A stretch of 64,000 bases of DNA. Origin: Apostichopus japonicus. Taxonomy: Eukaryota; Echinodermata; Holothuroidea; Aspidochirotida; Stichopodidae. Position 1 is the first letter of the stretch. Every line of letters begins with the position of its first letter. Under the pieces are notes generated by a model. It searched no databases and had not been told where the DNA came from. It saw nothing but the letters and a program-made list of their open reading frames with translations. The translations under genes were made by a program, and so were the position numbers. This document shows positions 51,102-62,900 of the stretch, piece after piece. The stretch is from NCBI RefSeq assembly GCF_037975245.1, contig NC_092569.1:31936668-32000667 (forward strand), written 5' to 3'.

Positions 51102-52656
51102 CTATTGAAGTAAATAACAATAAAGAAACCATTAGCTACAGTAGTATGCTAAATCAAGACGACCACTGAAATGTAGACATACTTAAAGTGTCTAGGTACA
51201 CTGTACAACAGCAGTGGACTTTTGTACCAATACCTATTCAGAGAATAATTTATCGTTCAAATTTTGTGCAGCAGTTTTGATGGTTCCGATGAACCTTCAC
51301 ACACAACTGATTTTTAACCTGGTTGTTCGCCTATCTGGGAGAACTGGATGCCACGTTGATCAGCAGAAACAGTCCTTACAAACTTCCTGAGGACAACTAC
51401 AGTAGTACGTTTCTGTATGATAGGAAAAGCTCACTGTCTCACCATAAATGTCAAAGTGCTTGGCAATCCATTGTGATTGCTTAGGTGATACTTCAACAAG
51501 GAAATAAAGTTACAGACATCCCAGGGATGAGAAGAAAAACTTTGTAGTGAATGGATCTGGAAGTGTACACTCAGATAACACATAAACCAGTGAGAGCAGA
51601 GTGACCATGCAGTCGAGCAGTTGCCCCCCCCCCCCCCCAGTGACCAGACCAGAGCACTTTTGCTTCCTCCTTATCAAATGTGACATTAAGTATGCTTGCG
51701 ATACTCTTATTTTTTTGGGGGGGGGGAGTTTCTTTGGTTTTATCCATGTAAGATTGGTTGTATTGTTAAGTACAGCAAAACAGCTGCTGTTCTTTAGTAC
51801 AATCAAATTGCTGAACAATCCAGGTTTTTCTAACTACAGTGATCAAGGTGACCTTTGACATTACATTGTTTATAATCCCCTCCTGCTTCACTATTGAACT
51901 GCACTGCCATGAATTATTGGATACATATTCTTCTTGATCCCTACAAGAAACATTACAACTCTTTACCTAATATAACCTTAGCACTTTTGGGTTACACTTT
52001 TCATTCAACTAATCACTTTTATCAAGACCAGATGACAGAAACAAAAGGCTTACCAAGTATTACATGAAAGAATAGTAATTAATGAACATCCCCACAGTAG
52101 AAATAGCAATGAGTTGTTAATGTTTTACCATGACGATCTTACCGTATAATATAGCATACAGCACCTGGCAAAGAAACATTGAGCTACAGCTCTTTGGACT
52201 CATTTATTTATCTTACATTGGATGCACAAACACAGCTTCATGTTAACTAATGAAATATAATGGAATCAAGATTCAAGCAAGGGTTGGAGAGACAACCATT
52301 ACAAGTTTCAATATGTTCTGCAGTCAACGTTTGTATTAACTCAAGGAAAATGCCAATGGGATTTTGATATTAGCAAGTATTATTAGCAATTTATATGCGC
52401 TGGCATCTTTTCTTTCATTTTTGGCAAGAGGTGCAAAAATGGTGAAATTCTATTTGATTCCACATGAAGGGACATGGTTCCAACAAAATATTTTACTACA
52501 ACTTTTTTGGTAAGCTGAGAAAACATCATTTTAGCCAGGTGATAAGTTTGTACAGGTTCCCCTCCCCAACCCTTTATAGTAATTAATTACCCCTAATTAA
52601 CCCTTTATAGTAATTAATTAGGTTCCCCTCCCCAACCCTTTATAGTAGTTAATTAC
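51102..52656. other. COX5B intron 2
   Basis: Contains poly-C (51,625-51,639) and poly-G (51,716-51,727) runs and a 66-bp duplication of GGTTCCCCTCCCCAACCCTT at 52,555 and 52,621. Nothing else. Confidence 0.65.
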
Positions 52657-52736
52657 CTTTTCTCCTTTCTTTAACAAATCTAATTCAGTTTTTTCTGCAC
52701 CCGTTGCATGTTCGTAGTACTCTGGGATTCCTCCAC
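52657..52736 (-). CDS. COX5B: COX5B exon 2
   Basis: Acceptor TTTTTCTCTTGGATAG, donor GTAATT, phase 1 to phase 0. It reads GGGIPEYYEHATGAEKTELD then LLKKGEK. This corresponds to human GGGVPTDEEQATGLEREIML then AAKKG, the mature N-terminus of the subunit after presequence removal. Confidence 0.93.
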
Positions 52737-55060
52737 CTATCCAAGAGAAAAATTAAACACAAATGTTCACAAGGAAATTTCATTAAAATACTGTACAAAT
52801 AGTCACCCATTAATAAATGATGTCTGCTGTGTAAACAGTAAAAATTAATCAATCACACATTGTTTGCTTATTCCAGAAACTGCCAGGCTTGGTGACACAG
52901 TCACATTGATATGATCAATTCCACCAAGAAGGAATGTAGCCTTATAAAATAATGGTTTTATTTTTTTTCCATTTCTTTTCTTTGGGAGGGAGGGGTGGGG
53001 GGAGGGGAGGGGCAAGTTACTACTTTCTGGGACAGATATATCACATGTAGATGCTCATAACTTTGTCTCCAATTCTCCACAGGTCTACCACTTTCACTAA
53101 CTATGTTGGATGCACAATTAAATTTGCAGCACTTTTGTAATTTCCTTCTCAATAACTTAAGATTATGGGGCGTTAGGACCTGAACAATTTATCAAGTTTG
53201 TGAAATAACTAGGCTAGACCAAATTATATATCCATTTTTAGTCTCATGCTGATCACAACAATTAATCCATTGTACATTATTTGAAATATATCAGAGACAG
53301 TTGAGACCACTGGTTAGGCCTAACAAATAGGCTTAACAAATAATTGCCAATCAGTCACTGAAATATTTACAATCAAGCAATAGAGGCAGTACTGCTGTGA
53401 TGCATTTTCTTTCAATTTTACCAAATTGGTATTTGTCTGTTGTAGGTTGCCATAACATAGGCTAATCATAAGTTAGGCCTAGGGGACACTTGGTGGGAAC
53501 TGGGAGCAGTTTTGTAATTTAAAAGAAAAACATTTGTACAAGTTCCCTATGTGATTTTTTCTTTTTTAACACAGAGGCAAATAATCATAAACTATTGATT
53601 TGATGCTTACTTACTCAGCTTTAAAAGACTCTTATGTCAAAAAGTCTTGAATGTTAAACAGATAAGCTTATAATATATTATGGTTACAACTTGTTCACAA
53701 GTTTGGTAATACTATTGTGCTCTCAGCCTTTATCTGTAACTTAAGTAGACCCACAGCAGAAGTATTCCACATGTTCATAAAAAGTAGACATGGGTCAAAA
53801 ATGATATACTTGGTGAGGTTTAAATCTGAAATGAGCGAGTGCAGCCTGATCATTTTTATTCTTCTACTAAACCAAACTTAGTTACATTAATGACTTATTT
53901 AGGCTCGTTAGGCCTAGACCTAGGGGCTCTAAATTTGCATTCAGATTTCAGACCATTATTTTGGGTTTCAGTTGTTTTCCGCATACGTTACTTTCCGCTG
54001 ATTACTTTCCGCTGAAAAAATTCTTCTGCGGAAAACACCTTTTTTTCACCTTCCTGTATACTATATTTTTCGCATATTTTAGGATACCAAATTCAGGCAG
54101 GATGATTAAAATAACATGAGAAAGTATCAAAGAACGTCGATAAAGGATGGTTAGTCTGAGTTCATGTCAGAAAAGTTAAGCTGCTTATAATACAGAGGAG
54201 GCTTGGGGGTGTGTAATTAGGGATTATTAAAGAAGTATGTGGTGGTCGGCCGATAAAAGGGCAAAGGGACACCCGCGTTATGAAGGATTGACTATCTAAT
54301 AAAGTTTTAAAACTGCGGTCCGCGTAATGATAGTTTAAAAAAAAAATTTGTAAAAGGCGGTATCTTTGATTTTCGCTGGAAATGGCTGTATAAGTAACAT
54401 AAAGGCTGTTTCAATAGTCGAACACGCATTTTGCACCACCTTTCTTACGAGTTACATCTAAAATCATGGCCGATCCTGTTACAGTTAAATCCTATCTTCT
54501 CCACCTTCCTAAATCATTCCATGTGCCTAATCAATTCAGTAAGTTATTCTGTCCCTCCAAAAAAAAAGCGTTACTTTCCGCTGAAAAAAACGTTGTTTTC
54601 CGCTGACAAATTTGTGTGCGGAAAACACCGTTTTGTTTCAGCGGAAAGTAACGTGTGCGGAAAACAACGGTACCCTTATTTTGTGTTTATAATTTAGGTA
54701 ACAAATTTGAAGTGAATGAAGTTTGTTCCTCATTGATTATCGAATATACCAATGTTCGAGAATAATCGTCGCTAGCTTCACTTGAGGGAGACCTAACCTT
54801 TAGTTGTAACGGTCCTTGCATTGTGCCTAAATTAGACCTAGCCAAGGCTAGGCCTATTTACATCTTTGCATCAGTGTAGCGTCAAGCAAAGACGGTAAGG
54901 TTAGGGCTAGGCTCTGTAGCCTAACATACACATCATAATGTCATGCCACGGATTTTTTACGCTCACTTGAATATCATATGAAAACACTCTTGGTAAGGTA
55001 CCCTCATCTCAGCGACTGATTTTTACAAAGAATGGGACAAAACATAGACATTAGCATTAC
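52737..55060. other. COX5B intron 1
   Basis: Includes a G-rich tract at 52,984-53,012 and the TIR element at 53,971-54,668. The rest is unremarkable. Confidence 0.65.
53971..54668. mobile_element. 698-bp DNA element with ~30-bp terminal inverted repeats
   Basis: The left end GTTGTTTTCCGCATACGTTA then CTTTCCGCTGA is matched by the reverse complement of the right end, GTTGTTTTCCGCACACGTTA then CTTTCCGCTGA. Each terminus is followed by further CTTTCCGCTGAAAAAA and GCGGAAAACAC words, so the ends have nested sub-repeats. No transposase ORF. No clear target-site duplication was found, so the superfamily is open. Confidence 0.85.
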
Positions 55061-55145
55061 CCGTAGCCATTGTGGCTGCCGGAGTTCTAAGAAGACATCT
55101 TTTGACTGTTGTAAGAGCGCATCTTCGAGCAATGAGGGCGGCCAT
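55061..55145 (-). CDS. COX5B: COX5B exon 1: mitochondrial presequence
   Basis: ATG at 55,145-55,143 (minus). It reads MAALIARRCALTTVKRCLLR then TPAATMAT and one base of Gly; donor GTAATG. It is rich in Arg, Leu and Ala and lacks acidic residues, as expected of a matrix-targeting presequence. MAT before GGG matches human MAS before GGG. The start was chosen because it yields a typical presequence length and the human-like junction. Confidence 0.9.
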
Positions 55146-55319
55146 TATTCACTGTTGTCTCAGCACGGACGAATCTGATTAGAACAGTGCGTTGCCCTTT
55201 CACTGAAGCATTCGGTTTAAATGCTATAGCGCCACCAACTTCAAATTTGAGCATTGCATGCAACCATTTCTTGATCAGTGATCTGCCAGCGGCGTATAGC
55301 CCGGCAGCACAGTGCACTT

Positions 55320-55870
55320 TGATCAAACGAACGAGTTACCAATATCTGAGTATTGGAACATTTGTGGGAAAACCCAGTATATCCAAAAGTGGATGTCTGC
55401 CGTGGTCGTTCTGCTGCATGTGGCCCCTGGGGCCGGTGAAAGGGGGCCCAAAAATGCATCTGATCAAACGAACGAGGTACCACTTGAAACCAATGTCAAC
55501 GTAATGCATGAATGCCACATAGTACTGAATGGCCCATGCCAGACAAATTTTCTGCTGCAAAGGGCCCGCCAGACGCCCAGGAAGGGCCCTAAATAAATGC
55601 ATCTGATCAAACGAACGAGGTACCACTTGAAACCAATGTCAACTTAGTGCATGAATGCCACAAAGTACTGAATGGCCTATGCCGGACAAATTTTCTGCTG
55701 CTAAGGGCCCGTCAGATGCCCCCAAATATGGCCCAAATGCCCATTAGCGTAGCATTGACCCAGATTAAATATGCAAGGTACCACTCAAAATCGGTTTGGA
55801 ATGTTCGGGTACTGAACCATCTTGGAGTGATGACTCCGACAATGAAACATAGATTTGAGCTTCCATTGTC
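55320..55870. repeat. ~142-bp tandem repeat, about four diverging copies
   Basis: TGATCAAACGAACGAG begins at 55,320, 55,461 and 55,603. A weaker fourth unit starts near 55,745 (GATTAAATATGCAAGGTACC). The middle two copies are closest. It begins 175 bp upstream of the COX5B start codon. Confidence 0.88.
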
Positions 55871-56208
55871 TTTTTAGAATAAAGTTCATGGGAATACTTA
55901 ATTTTCATAAACTTACTAATGATTCTTTTGAGATCTGTCTGAATGGCAAATGCAGTGTCTTTTTACAATGTACACACCCCAGTGTTTAATCACTGTCAAG
56001 AGACATTTCGTTCGTTTTATCAAACTGCACTGGGCTGCCGGGCTAGCGGTATAGAAATGTCACAGTCAAATGATACTAAACTAAAGAATAAACATGTTAA
56101 TTATGAATGAGAAAAAAATATCAGACACTCTTGAGATATTAAATACCTTTAACATTTGTTGTTACCTCGATTGCTTCACGGTACTATGACGACAATGTGT
56201 GAAACACC

Positions 56209-56588
56209 CAGTGGCGTAGGAAGGTACTTTTGAGTTGGTGGGGGGGGGGGGGGGCTGAAGACTGATGGCCGGCCTTGGGCAGGGGTCTAAGGGGAGAGGG
56301 TGTGTGATTTTTTTTTTGCATTTCCAGGTGGTCTCAGATGCAATTTGGTGCAATATAGCACACTTCAACCCACCCACTCCATTTTGTATATAATTTTGCA
56401 TTTTCACCTGGCCTTAGATGCAATTTGGTGCTCCAAATGAGATTTTTTTCTCATTTAGAAATGAAAAAGGGGTTTTCTGACTTGCGAAGCGGGGGGGGGG
56501 GGGGGCGGAATGATACTTTCGCCCCTCCACATTTTTCACTGGGGGGGTGGGGCTGGCGCCCCCCAGCCCCCCGGTTCCTACGCCCTTG
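56209..56588. mobile_element. hAT-like MITE with perfect 8-bp target duplication
   Basis: 380 bp. Left end CAGTGGCGTAGGAAGG, right end (reverse complement) CAAGGGCGTAGGAACC. It is flanked by GAAACACC at 56,201-56,208 and 56,589-56,596. The interior has long G runs and a duplicated CAATTTGGTGC segment. It is non-autonomous. Confidence 0.88.
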
Positions 56589-56599
56589 GAAACACCTCA

Positions 56600-56905
56600 A
56601 GTTATTTGGGATATGTTAAGTCGTACGTATATATCTTCCAAAATACCAGAGGGTGTAGAATATAATATTCCGTACGCATCCGGAGGTCAAGATGGAATCG
56701 GTGCCTATGTTCTAAAATACTATGCATGCCGAAGAGATCGCTGGTAGCTTGACTCATATTCTAAACAGCAGTATTAGATGTAATGTATTTCCTACCGAAC
56801 AGAAAAAAGGTATTCAAATCTACCAAAGAAATTCTCAAACCATAGACCTATATCTAGTTTTACCGGTATCTAAAATCCATGAAAAAACACGTACATGTCT
56901 CACAA
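56600..56905 (+). pseudogene. LINE reverse transcriptase fragment, N-terminal part
   Basis: Reading across frameshifts gives SGGQDGIGAYVLKYYA, then GSLTHILNSSIRCNVFPTEQ and KKG, then SKIHEK. This is the order of the LINE RT region (GxDGI...LK, IxNxSixxxxxPxxWK, PISxLPxxSKixEK). Stops and frameshifts show decay. It probably belongs to the same insertion as 58,195-58,500. Confidence 0.75.
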
Positions 56906-58194
56906 AGTACAACTTGTTACTATATATTTGTTACATACATATAGTTTGTACCTTTTTTTTTTAAATGAATAGCTAGACGGACTGCATCCGTAATGAAATT
57001 TGGTTTGCATCTTGTGTATGAGTGTTTGTACGTACAATCATATATATGATCCACATCGATATGGGTTCACTGGGTTTCCATTTGGCCTGTTTCCTACAAG
57101 ATTTCTCACCGCAGGTGCGTAGCCAAGGGAGGGGGGGGGGGTGAAGGGTGGAGACCGCCCTCCCCCTCTAGGAGTGTTATATGGGTATTTTCTATGATAT
57201 CGAAGTTTTATGGTAGCTGTTATAAGAAGTTTTAATATTTGTACACCAATAATTTAACTGTGTCTGAATTTTCGAAAATTCCTTGACCAACATTCTTCAT
57301 CATACTTCCCTCTACTCGTGCAATTTCGACCGGTCTATTAGGGGTTGAGGTTTTTTTTTTCTATATTGGTGTCCACAGACGAAATTTTGTGCAAAATTAT
57401 GGGTATGTTTTGAAATGAATTTATTATTCAAATTCTGAACAAATAATGGGCTTAAAACCTTGAAAAGTGGGGCTGACGGGTATGTGGGCGTTACGTAGAA
57501 TTACCTACAAAAGGAATGATCCACAGGAGATCGGCAATGAGATCGAACATGATGTGTGACTACTGACTGGTGACAATCTTGAAAAAAGGTTATGAATGAA
57601 AAAAAAAACTGTTAGGAAAAACTAAGTTCTCAGGCAAAAGTGTACATCTGGTTGGTCATTTTCAAGCCCGAGAAGTGCCATTTCCGGTGATCTGGGGGGG
57701 CTATCAAACCCAGAAATTTTCTTGTACGCTGCGCGCCAACCAATGGTGGCGCTCCGCTTTGATAGTAATTCGCCTGCATCCAAGCAAAGTCCCCCCCCCC
57801 CCCCCCATATTTGAAACAGATCGCAGCCCCTGTGTAAGAGGTTAACACAACAATCTAATTATTTGATACATACATTCAGGACACTAAATATTATGTTAGA
57901 GGGAGATGTTTCTAACATTAACGAGTGGTGTTAAAACGAAACAAAATGGTGAGTTAAACAGATAAAAGGAAAACGATGTTAATATGGCTCAAATCAGCGG
58001 TTAGCAATACTTTCAAATATGAGTACACTCCATGTTAAGATTGATGGCATGCACGTACGGCTCTTCATAATGTACAATGTGAATAGTTGTTATGGGGTAA
58101 ACGATTGCAAGCACAGGTAGATCATGTATGTAAGGAGGTAAGACAATGGCTGTCATAGACGTGTCAAACCCTTTACTGACATGGAAACCCGAAT

Positions 58195-58500
58195 CATGTT
58201 TGACAATGGATATGTTTTGCCAATCTTGAGCTATTGCAGTGCCATATGGGGCACAAGTAGAAACAGTGACCTTGAAAGAATTCTCTGTCTACAAAAAAAA
58301 ACAAAAAAAAACTGCCGGACGACTTACTTCAGATGCTGGCTATGACACTAGATCCCCTGATGTTTTTAGTACTTTCAAATGGAATAGTATTGACATAAGA
58401 ATTCACATAAGGTAAATGACCATTGTCTTCAAATCAATAAACGAACTCGCACTTACACTCACGTAAGAAATGTCAAATTTTGGAAGAGATACCTACAACC
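58195..58500 (+). pseudogene. LINE reverse transcriptase fragment, C-terminal part
   Basis: Reads VLPILSYCSAIWGTSRNSDL then ERILCLQKK, a frameshift in a poly-A duplication at 58,292-58,310, then TAGRLTSDAGYDTRSPDVFS and TFKWNSIDIRIHIR. The pattern LPxLxYCSxIWG...LQKxxxR is the RT thumb/C-terminal part of Jockey/CR1-like LINEs. It is followed by the 3' repeat at 58,500-58,770 that recurs inverted at 24,480. Confidence 0.82.
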
Positions 58501-58770
58501 ATTCCTTAAAGGTAGTCAGTATAGCCCCACATAAAAGCACGCTATTATTGCTAGGGCAGCTAGGAGTTTTCAAGAAGTGCTTTCCTCGAGGTCTTTATAC
58601 TCTCCAAATTGTTCGAGTCCGACATTTTTAAGGAACACACAAGATGACTGAATATCCCAGTGAGGAAAATTTCCTCGAAGGTTGTAATAAAAACAGTTTA
58701 ATAATTTTGCCCAAAGGTGACCATATTTGAATATCTAGCATGTTTGGAGCCAATACAGCATACCTTAACC
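58500..58770 (+). mobile_element. LINE 3' part, matches inverted copy at 24,480-24,790
   Basis: Directly follows RT coding remnants. Shared blocks with the other copy include GGAACACACAAGATGACTGA and GGTGACCATATTTGAATATC. Confidence 0.7.
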
Positions 58771-59690
58771 AATAGGGATGTGTATAACACGGAAAATGAT
58801 TGTATGTTATTGGCATGTGATGTAATAACCGATGAATGCCTATATGATATGCATATTAACATGTTGAACGCGCGCGGAGCGCTCCAAAAAAAAAATGGTT
58901 TTATTTTTCGGGCAAGTCGTTACAGCCCCCCAAATCAAATTAGGCTCCTACGCCTGTGGCGCCGCCGCCAAATATGATTTGGATAAATAAATATCTCACG
59001 CATTATTTTCTGTTTATAGCCACAAAAAAAAAACTATGCCAACAAATATTGGGGGATATTAGATACTATATCCCCCACCTATGATATTTGGGAGTCTTTT
59101 CCCCCGCCCCCCCGTCTCCTCCCCCCATGATCGCCGCCCATGCCTGAAATGGTTAATATTTCTACATGTGTACATTTTTCTGATTAAACTTGTGAAATGC
59201 TAAAAAAAACGGATCTTATTTGTCTGCATTTGCTTTACCCTTCTGTGATCCTCTCTTACTGTTTTCCGTCCAGAAAATTTAACAATTTGGTTTCTCAGTT
59301 TGTAAGTCATTTATTGTTTGTAACAATTACATTGTCAAGTTTTTCACGAGCCTCAAAATAACTGTTCATTATAAAGTCACATTATATAACATAAAAGAAA
59401 CGGCTGAAGAAGACACTAACTATTGATCATGTGATCACATATCATGCACAGCCAAGCGACTGTAGCCTAGCCATTTAACACAGTACAACAGCGTTACGTG
59501 CAGTTCATAGTGTAGTTTATTTGCAAGTGTAGGAGTTGCAAAGTAGTCCTGGACGACTTCGCTTATGTTGTATACTGTATTACATGTAGGCTTACTGGCA
59601 ATTCACTACATAAGGCAACAACAGTACAGTATTTGGACCAGAGTAACCAATCCTAGACTTGCTCGTGACAGCTATCTAACAAGAACCATC

Positions 59691-59939
59691 ATGTATTGCT
59701 TACAGTGGCTTATTCCGGTGCTTCTCATACCGCTTCCGAAGTCTCTCTTGACCCCAGCGATTCTTCATAACCACACAATGTTTATTGTGCTTTATTTAAC
59801 CAGTTTCGTGTTGGAGCGGAAACCGTGCGCTATATGCAGCATAGTTTTCGTGATAGCAGTAGCGTTGATATGCTATAGTTGCTATCCAAACTGTGCATTC
59901 ATTTTATGTGACAGAACTTGTGATGCAAATCCAGCATGA
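59691..59939 (+). CDS. BLCAP: BLCAP (bladder cancer-associated protein homologue, BC10)
   Basis: Complete uninterrupted CDS of 82 codons. It starts [14 protein letters not shown] (human MYCLQWLLPVLLIP) and contains [17 protein letters not shown] (human SFLLERKPCTICALVFL) and [11 protein letters not shown] (human FLICYSCWGNC). Two hydrophobic segments (about residues 5-20 and 45-65) flank a conserved charged/Cys motif, so it is a small two-span membrane protein. Human BLCAP is 87 aa and also has its whole CDS in one exon. The frame is open upstream to 59,565, but homology fixes the start at 59,691. BLCAP has been linked to growth suppression and apoptosis; its molecular activity is not established. 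Confidence 0.95.
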   Translation: MYCLQWLIPVLLIPLPKSLLTPAILHNHTMFIVLYLTSFVLERKPCAICSIVFVIAVALICYSCYPNCAFILCDRTCDANPA

Positions 59940-62900
59940 TGATCATATATCTTGGGGGAGTAAAAACATTAAGCCTTAGCCTACCTAACTTAGGCTAGCA
60001 CCACATTAATTCAGGGTGTAACTAGTGCAAGGCTATATCATGATTCATGGGCAGTGTCGGCCTAGCTTTTGTAGTGGGACTGTTACTAGTCGCACAGTAA
60101 CATGTGTAAAGCCTACATTATATACTTCACAAATTATAGATTGTAATGTAACAGTAACGTAACAGTAAAAAATAACAACAATTCACCAATCTCAAATAGT
60201 AACTTGAACTTTAAATAAGTCTGGGCGAACTAACAGTAACACACTCAATTATGCAATATATTAACTGGAACAAGCATAGTGTGAATGTTGCCTAGTGACA
60301 GCACAATGTAAGAGCATTTTCAAGAATCATACTGTCGGTAGCCTACTTCACTGAGCAGAAAATAACAACAAATGACTTTGAACCAGGCTATCTAGGACCC
60401 TTTTTTCCATCGTTGCAAATGAAATCAGGCAGTGCTCATAGTACATCAATCTATGTTGAACTTTGATGATTCGGTGAAGTACTGTATTTTATCACAAAAT
60501 AATTCAGGCCAATACTGAAAAGGCCTCAAGTACCTTTAGTACAATATGCAAAAGAACTGTTGCCTTAATCTCAGTCATGGCTACAGACAGACTGATGTTT
60601 TCAAAGTTGATGAGTATTTCAAATTAATGAAGGACTAAAAAGGAATTTGTTTTGATTTTGGAAGAGAGGAAAAGAAAACTTGATGATGCATATATGACAG
60701 AATTTTTTTTCAATTTTATTTCTTATGCAAGTGTCTTGTTCCTAGCAATAGTGTGTTAGTGCACTAAAACTAAAAACAGAAATGTTTGAGACTTGCTCAA
60801 AGTTTGTGAAATCTTGTCAATTATTCCTGTCGTTTGGTTACCCAAGAGGAATGACTACCTATCTATGGAACAGCAGTGGATTGGGAATCAAAAATAACAG
60901 CATCTTGAAAACTATTCCTGTGATACCTTTCAATTTGAGTTTTCCAGTACTCAGACTAAATAAATACTCTTTACATGGTTTGATTTGTTGGACTGTACTA
61001 CTGTAAACAGTGGCATACCGAGATCAGCCTTTTTCGGGATTTAGCCAAAGCGATGAAGCTCTGATCTCAACACTTACAGTTACTGTAATCTAGGAGTTTG
61101 GCAGAAAACAGAACATGACATTTACAGTAACTGGAAGACTGATCAAAGGTCCATAGACATTGAATTGAACATCTCACAAGATGCTGTACCATTTATTTGG
61201 AAATTAGGATATTTTGGAAAGAAATGCCAGTACTTTCTTTACCTTCAGTATATGGAAAGCTATGATGGAGAAAAACATTGATAATTATGGATATGGCCAA
61301 GTGAAATTTCTATTCATTAATTTCACTGGGTTCAGTGGTTTCTTAAGAATAATCATCGATATACTATGTATCTTTCAACAAATTTGTGTGGCTTTACTTG
61401 GAACAATAAAACAAAATTCAGAATCTAAATCCAGCCAATGCATAGATTAACTCACGCCAAACTTTTTACTCTGAAAGGAACAGTATGACATTTAAGACAA
61501 TTCTACAGCAGAGCAAAACTGTACCAGTTCTACAGTAAGTGATGTCATGAACTGTTTGGACTGTGTTTTATTTACCTTACAATCAGTGATGTTCTTACTG
61601 TACTTGGAAGTATAACTTTAACATACAGTATGTGTTAAGTTAACCATCATTGTTGAAATCACATGTGATACTATGGTATGCTACAACTTTACTGAGCTGG
61701 ACAAGATTCTCTACAACTGCTGCATGATCTCATACTGGACCAGAGCTATAGAATGACCTGGAGATGACCTGAACATTGTCAACGATTTTATAGTACAGAT
61801 TCAGACTGTCAGAAGTAAACAAAACTTGTTTCGTATTGATCTCAGGGTTACAGTAGTCTGTAAACTTTTAAATACTGTACATTTTTTTGTTGCTTTCACA
61901 TGTATGTTGAAGGCGGCCCCTGGATGTTATTTCAAGATTGCAAAACGGCTTTGTACTTTACGTCATGTGAACTGACATTGGCGGTGTGTCTGCAGTTACA
62001 GTACCACAGATCTAAGAGAAAGGATGACGGACTAAGCTTGTGTCTTTGGATTGAGTCTCCTACCAGATAGTTCAGCAGAGAAAAAAAAGAGTTGGGTCGA
62101 GGTGTCAAGAAAATTAGGAATTGAGGAAGCAAAGTAACTGACACAGAACCGTTTTGCAAAACAAACTACTTGCAGGTCTGTGTACATTACTGTCGGCCTT
62201 AAGAGCTGAGAAATGTGGTAAAAACTTGCCAATCTAACAGTCTGAAGGTTTTCAATGGCAGAAGCCTAAGCTTTATATTAGCATGTTGAGGTTGCTGCAT
62301 GAAATTGCATTGTCTCACAGAAGGACACAGTACCACCATACTTCAGTTTAAATCTATTGATCTGGCAGTTACAGTAGATGATAATGGTCTGTTTCTTGTG
62401 CAATGAGTTTCGACTTTGTTAATTTATTTCATATAATATGATTTTGTTGTATCCCAGTATTTTGCTAACAAGTTACATACCCATGAAGTTTATTAAGTTT
62501 TCATATTTTGTCAAATCTACCAGTAAAGTGTGGTACTGCTGCATCAGGACTGTCAAATACTTTAACTTCTCTGTCATGATAGTACTGTAGAATCAATATC
62601 CAATATGAGTCAGCAAGTTATTAACTGTTCTGAACCAGGGCTCGAACATAGATCTGAAGCCAAGTTCTTAAGTACAGTAGCTTCTAAGAGATTGATACCA
62701 TGGGCCCCTCTGGAGCAATTCTTTTGCCATATTTTGACTATCATGGTGAGGAATTTATGGAATCTGTAGTGAAATTATCTACTGTACAGTAGTGCCATTT
62801 TTAGCACCAGACAAATCCCGAGTTGACTTTTCTACCTATGTTTGAGCCCTGTTCCGAACAAATACTTTGCACAAGGATTTGGGAATGCTAATTTTTGCTG

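Larger units (their letters stand above)
50107..55145 (-). other. COX5B: COX5B gene (cytochrome c oxidase subunit 5B)
   Basis: Four coding exons on the minus strand whose phases fit (1, 0, 1) give 131 amino acids, against 129 in human. The product is the nuclear-encoded, zinc-binding subunit of respiratory complex IV on the mitochondrial matrix side. The order is an N-terminal Arg-rich presequence, GGGIPEYYEHATG (like human GGGVPTDEEQATG), DPFNLDL (like DPYNVLAPKG), KRIIGCIC (like KRIVGCIC) and WLHEGRTQRC (like WLHKGEAQRC). Intron 1 has gained a 698-bp transposon. Confidence 0.95.
55146..59690. other. COX5B-BLCAP divergent intergenic region
   Basis: The first ~170 bp should contain the COX5B promoter and 5' UTR. 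Beyond are a 142-bp tandem array, a hAT-like MITE, LINE fragments, and repeat debris near 57,115-57,840 and 58,860-59,150 (GCGTAGCC...GGGGG and CCTACGCC ends). 59,160-59,690 probably holds the BLCAP promoter and 5' UTR. No other gene seen. Confidence 0.55.
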
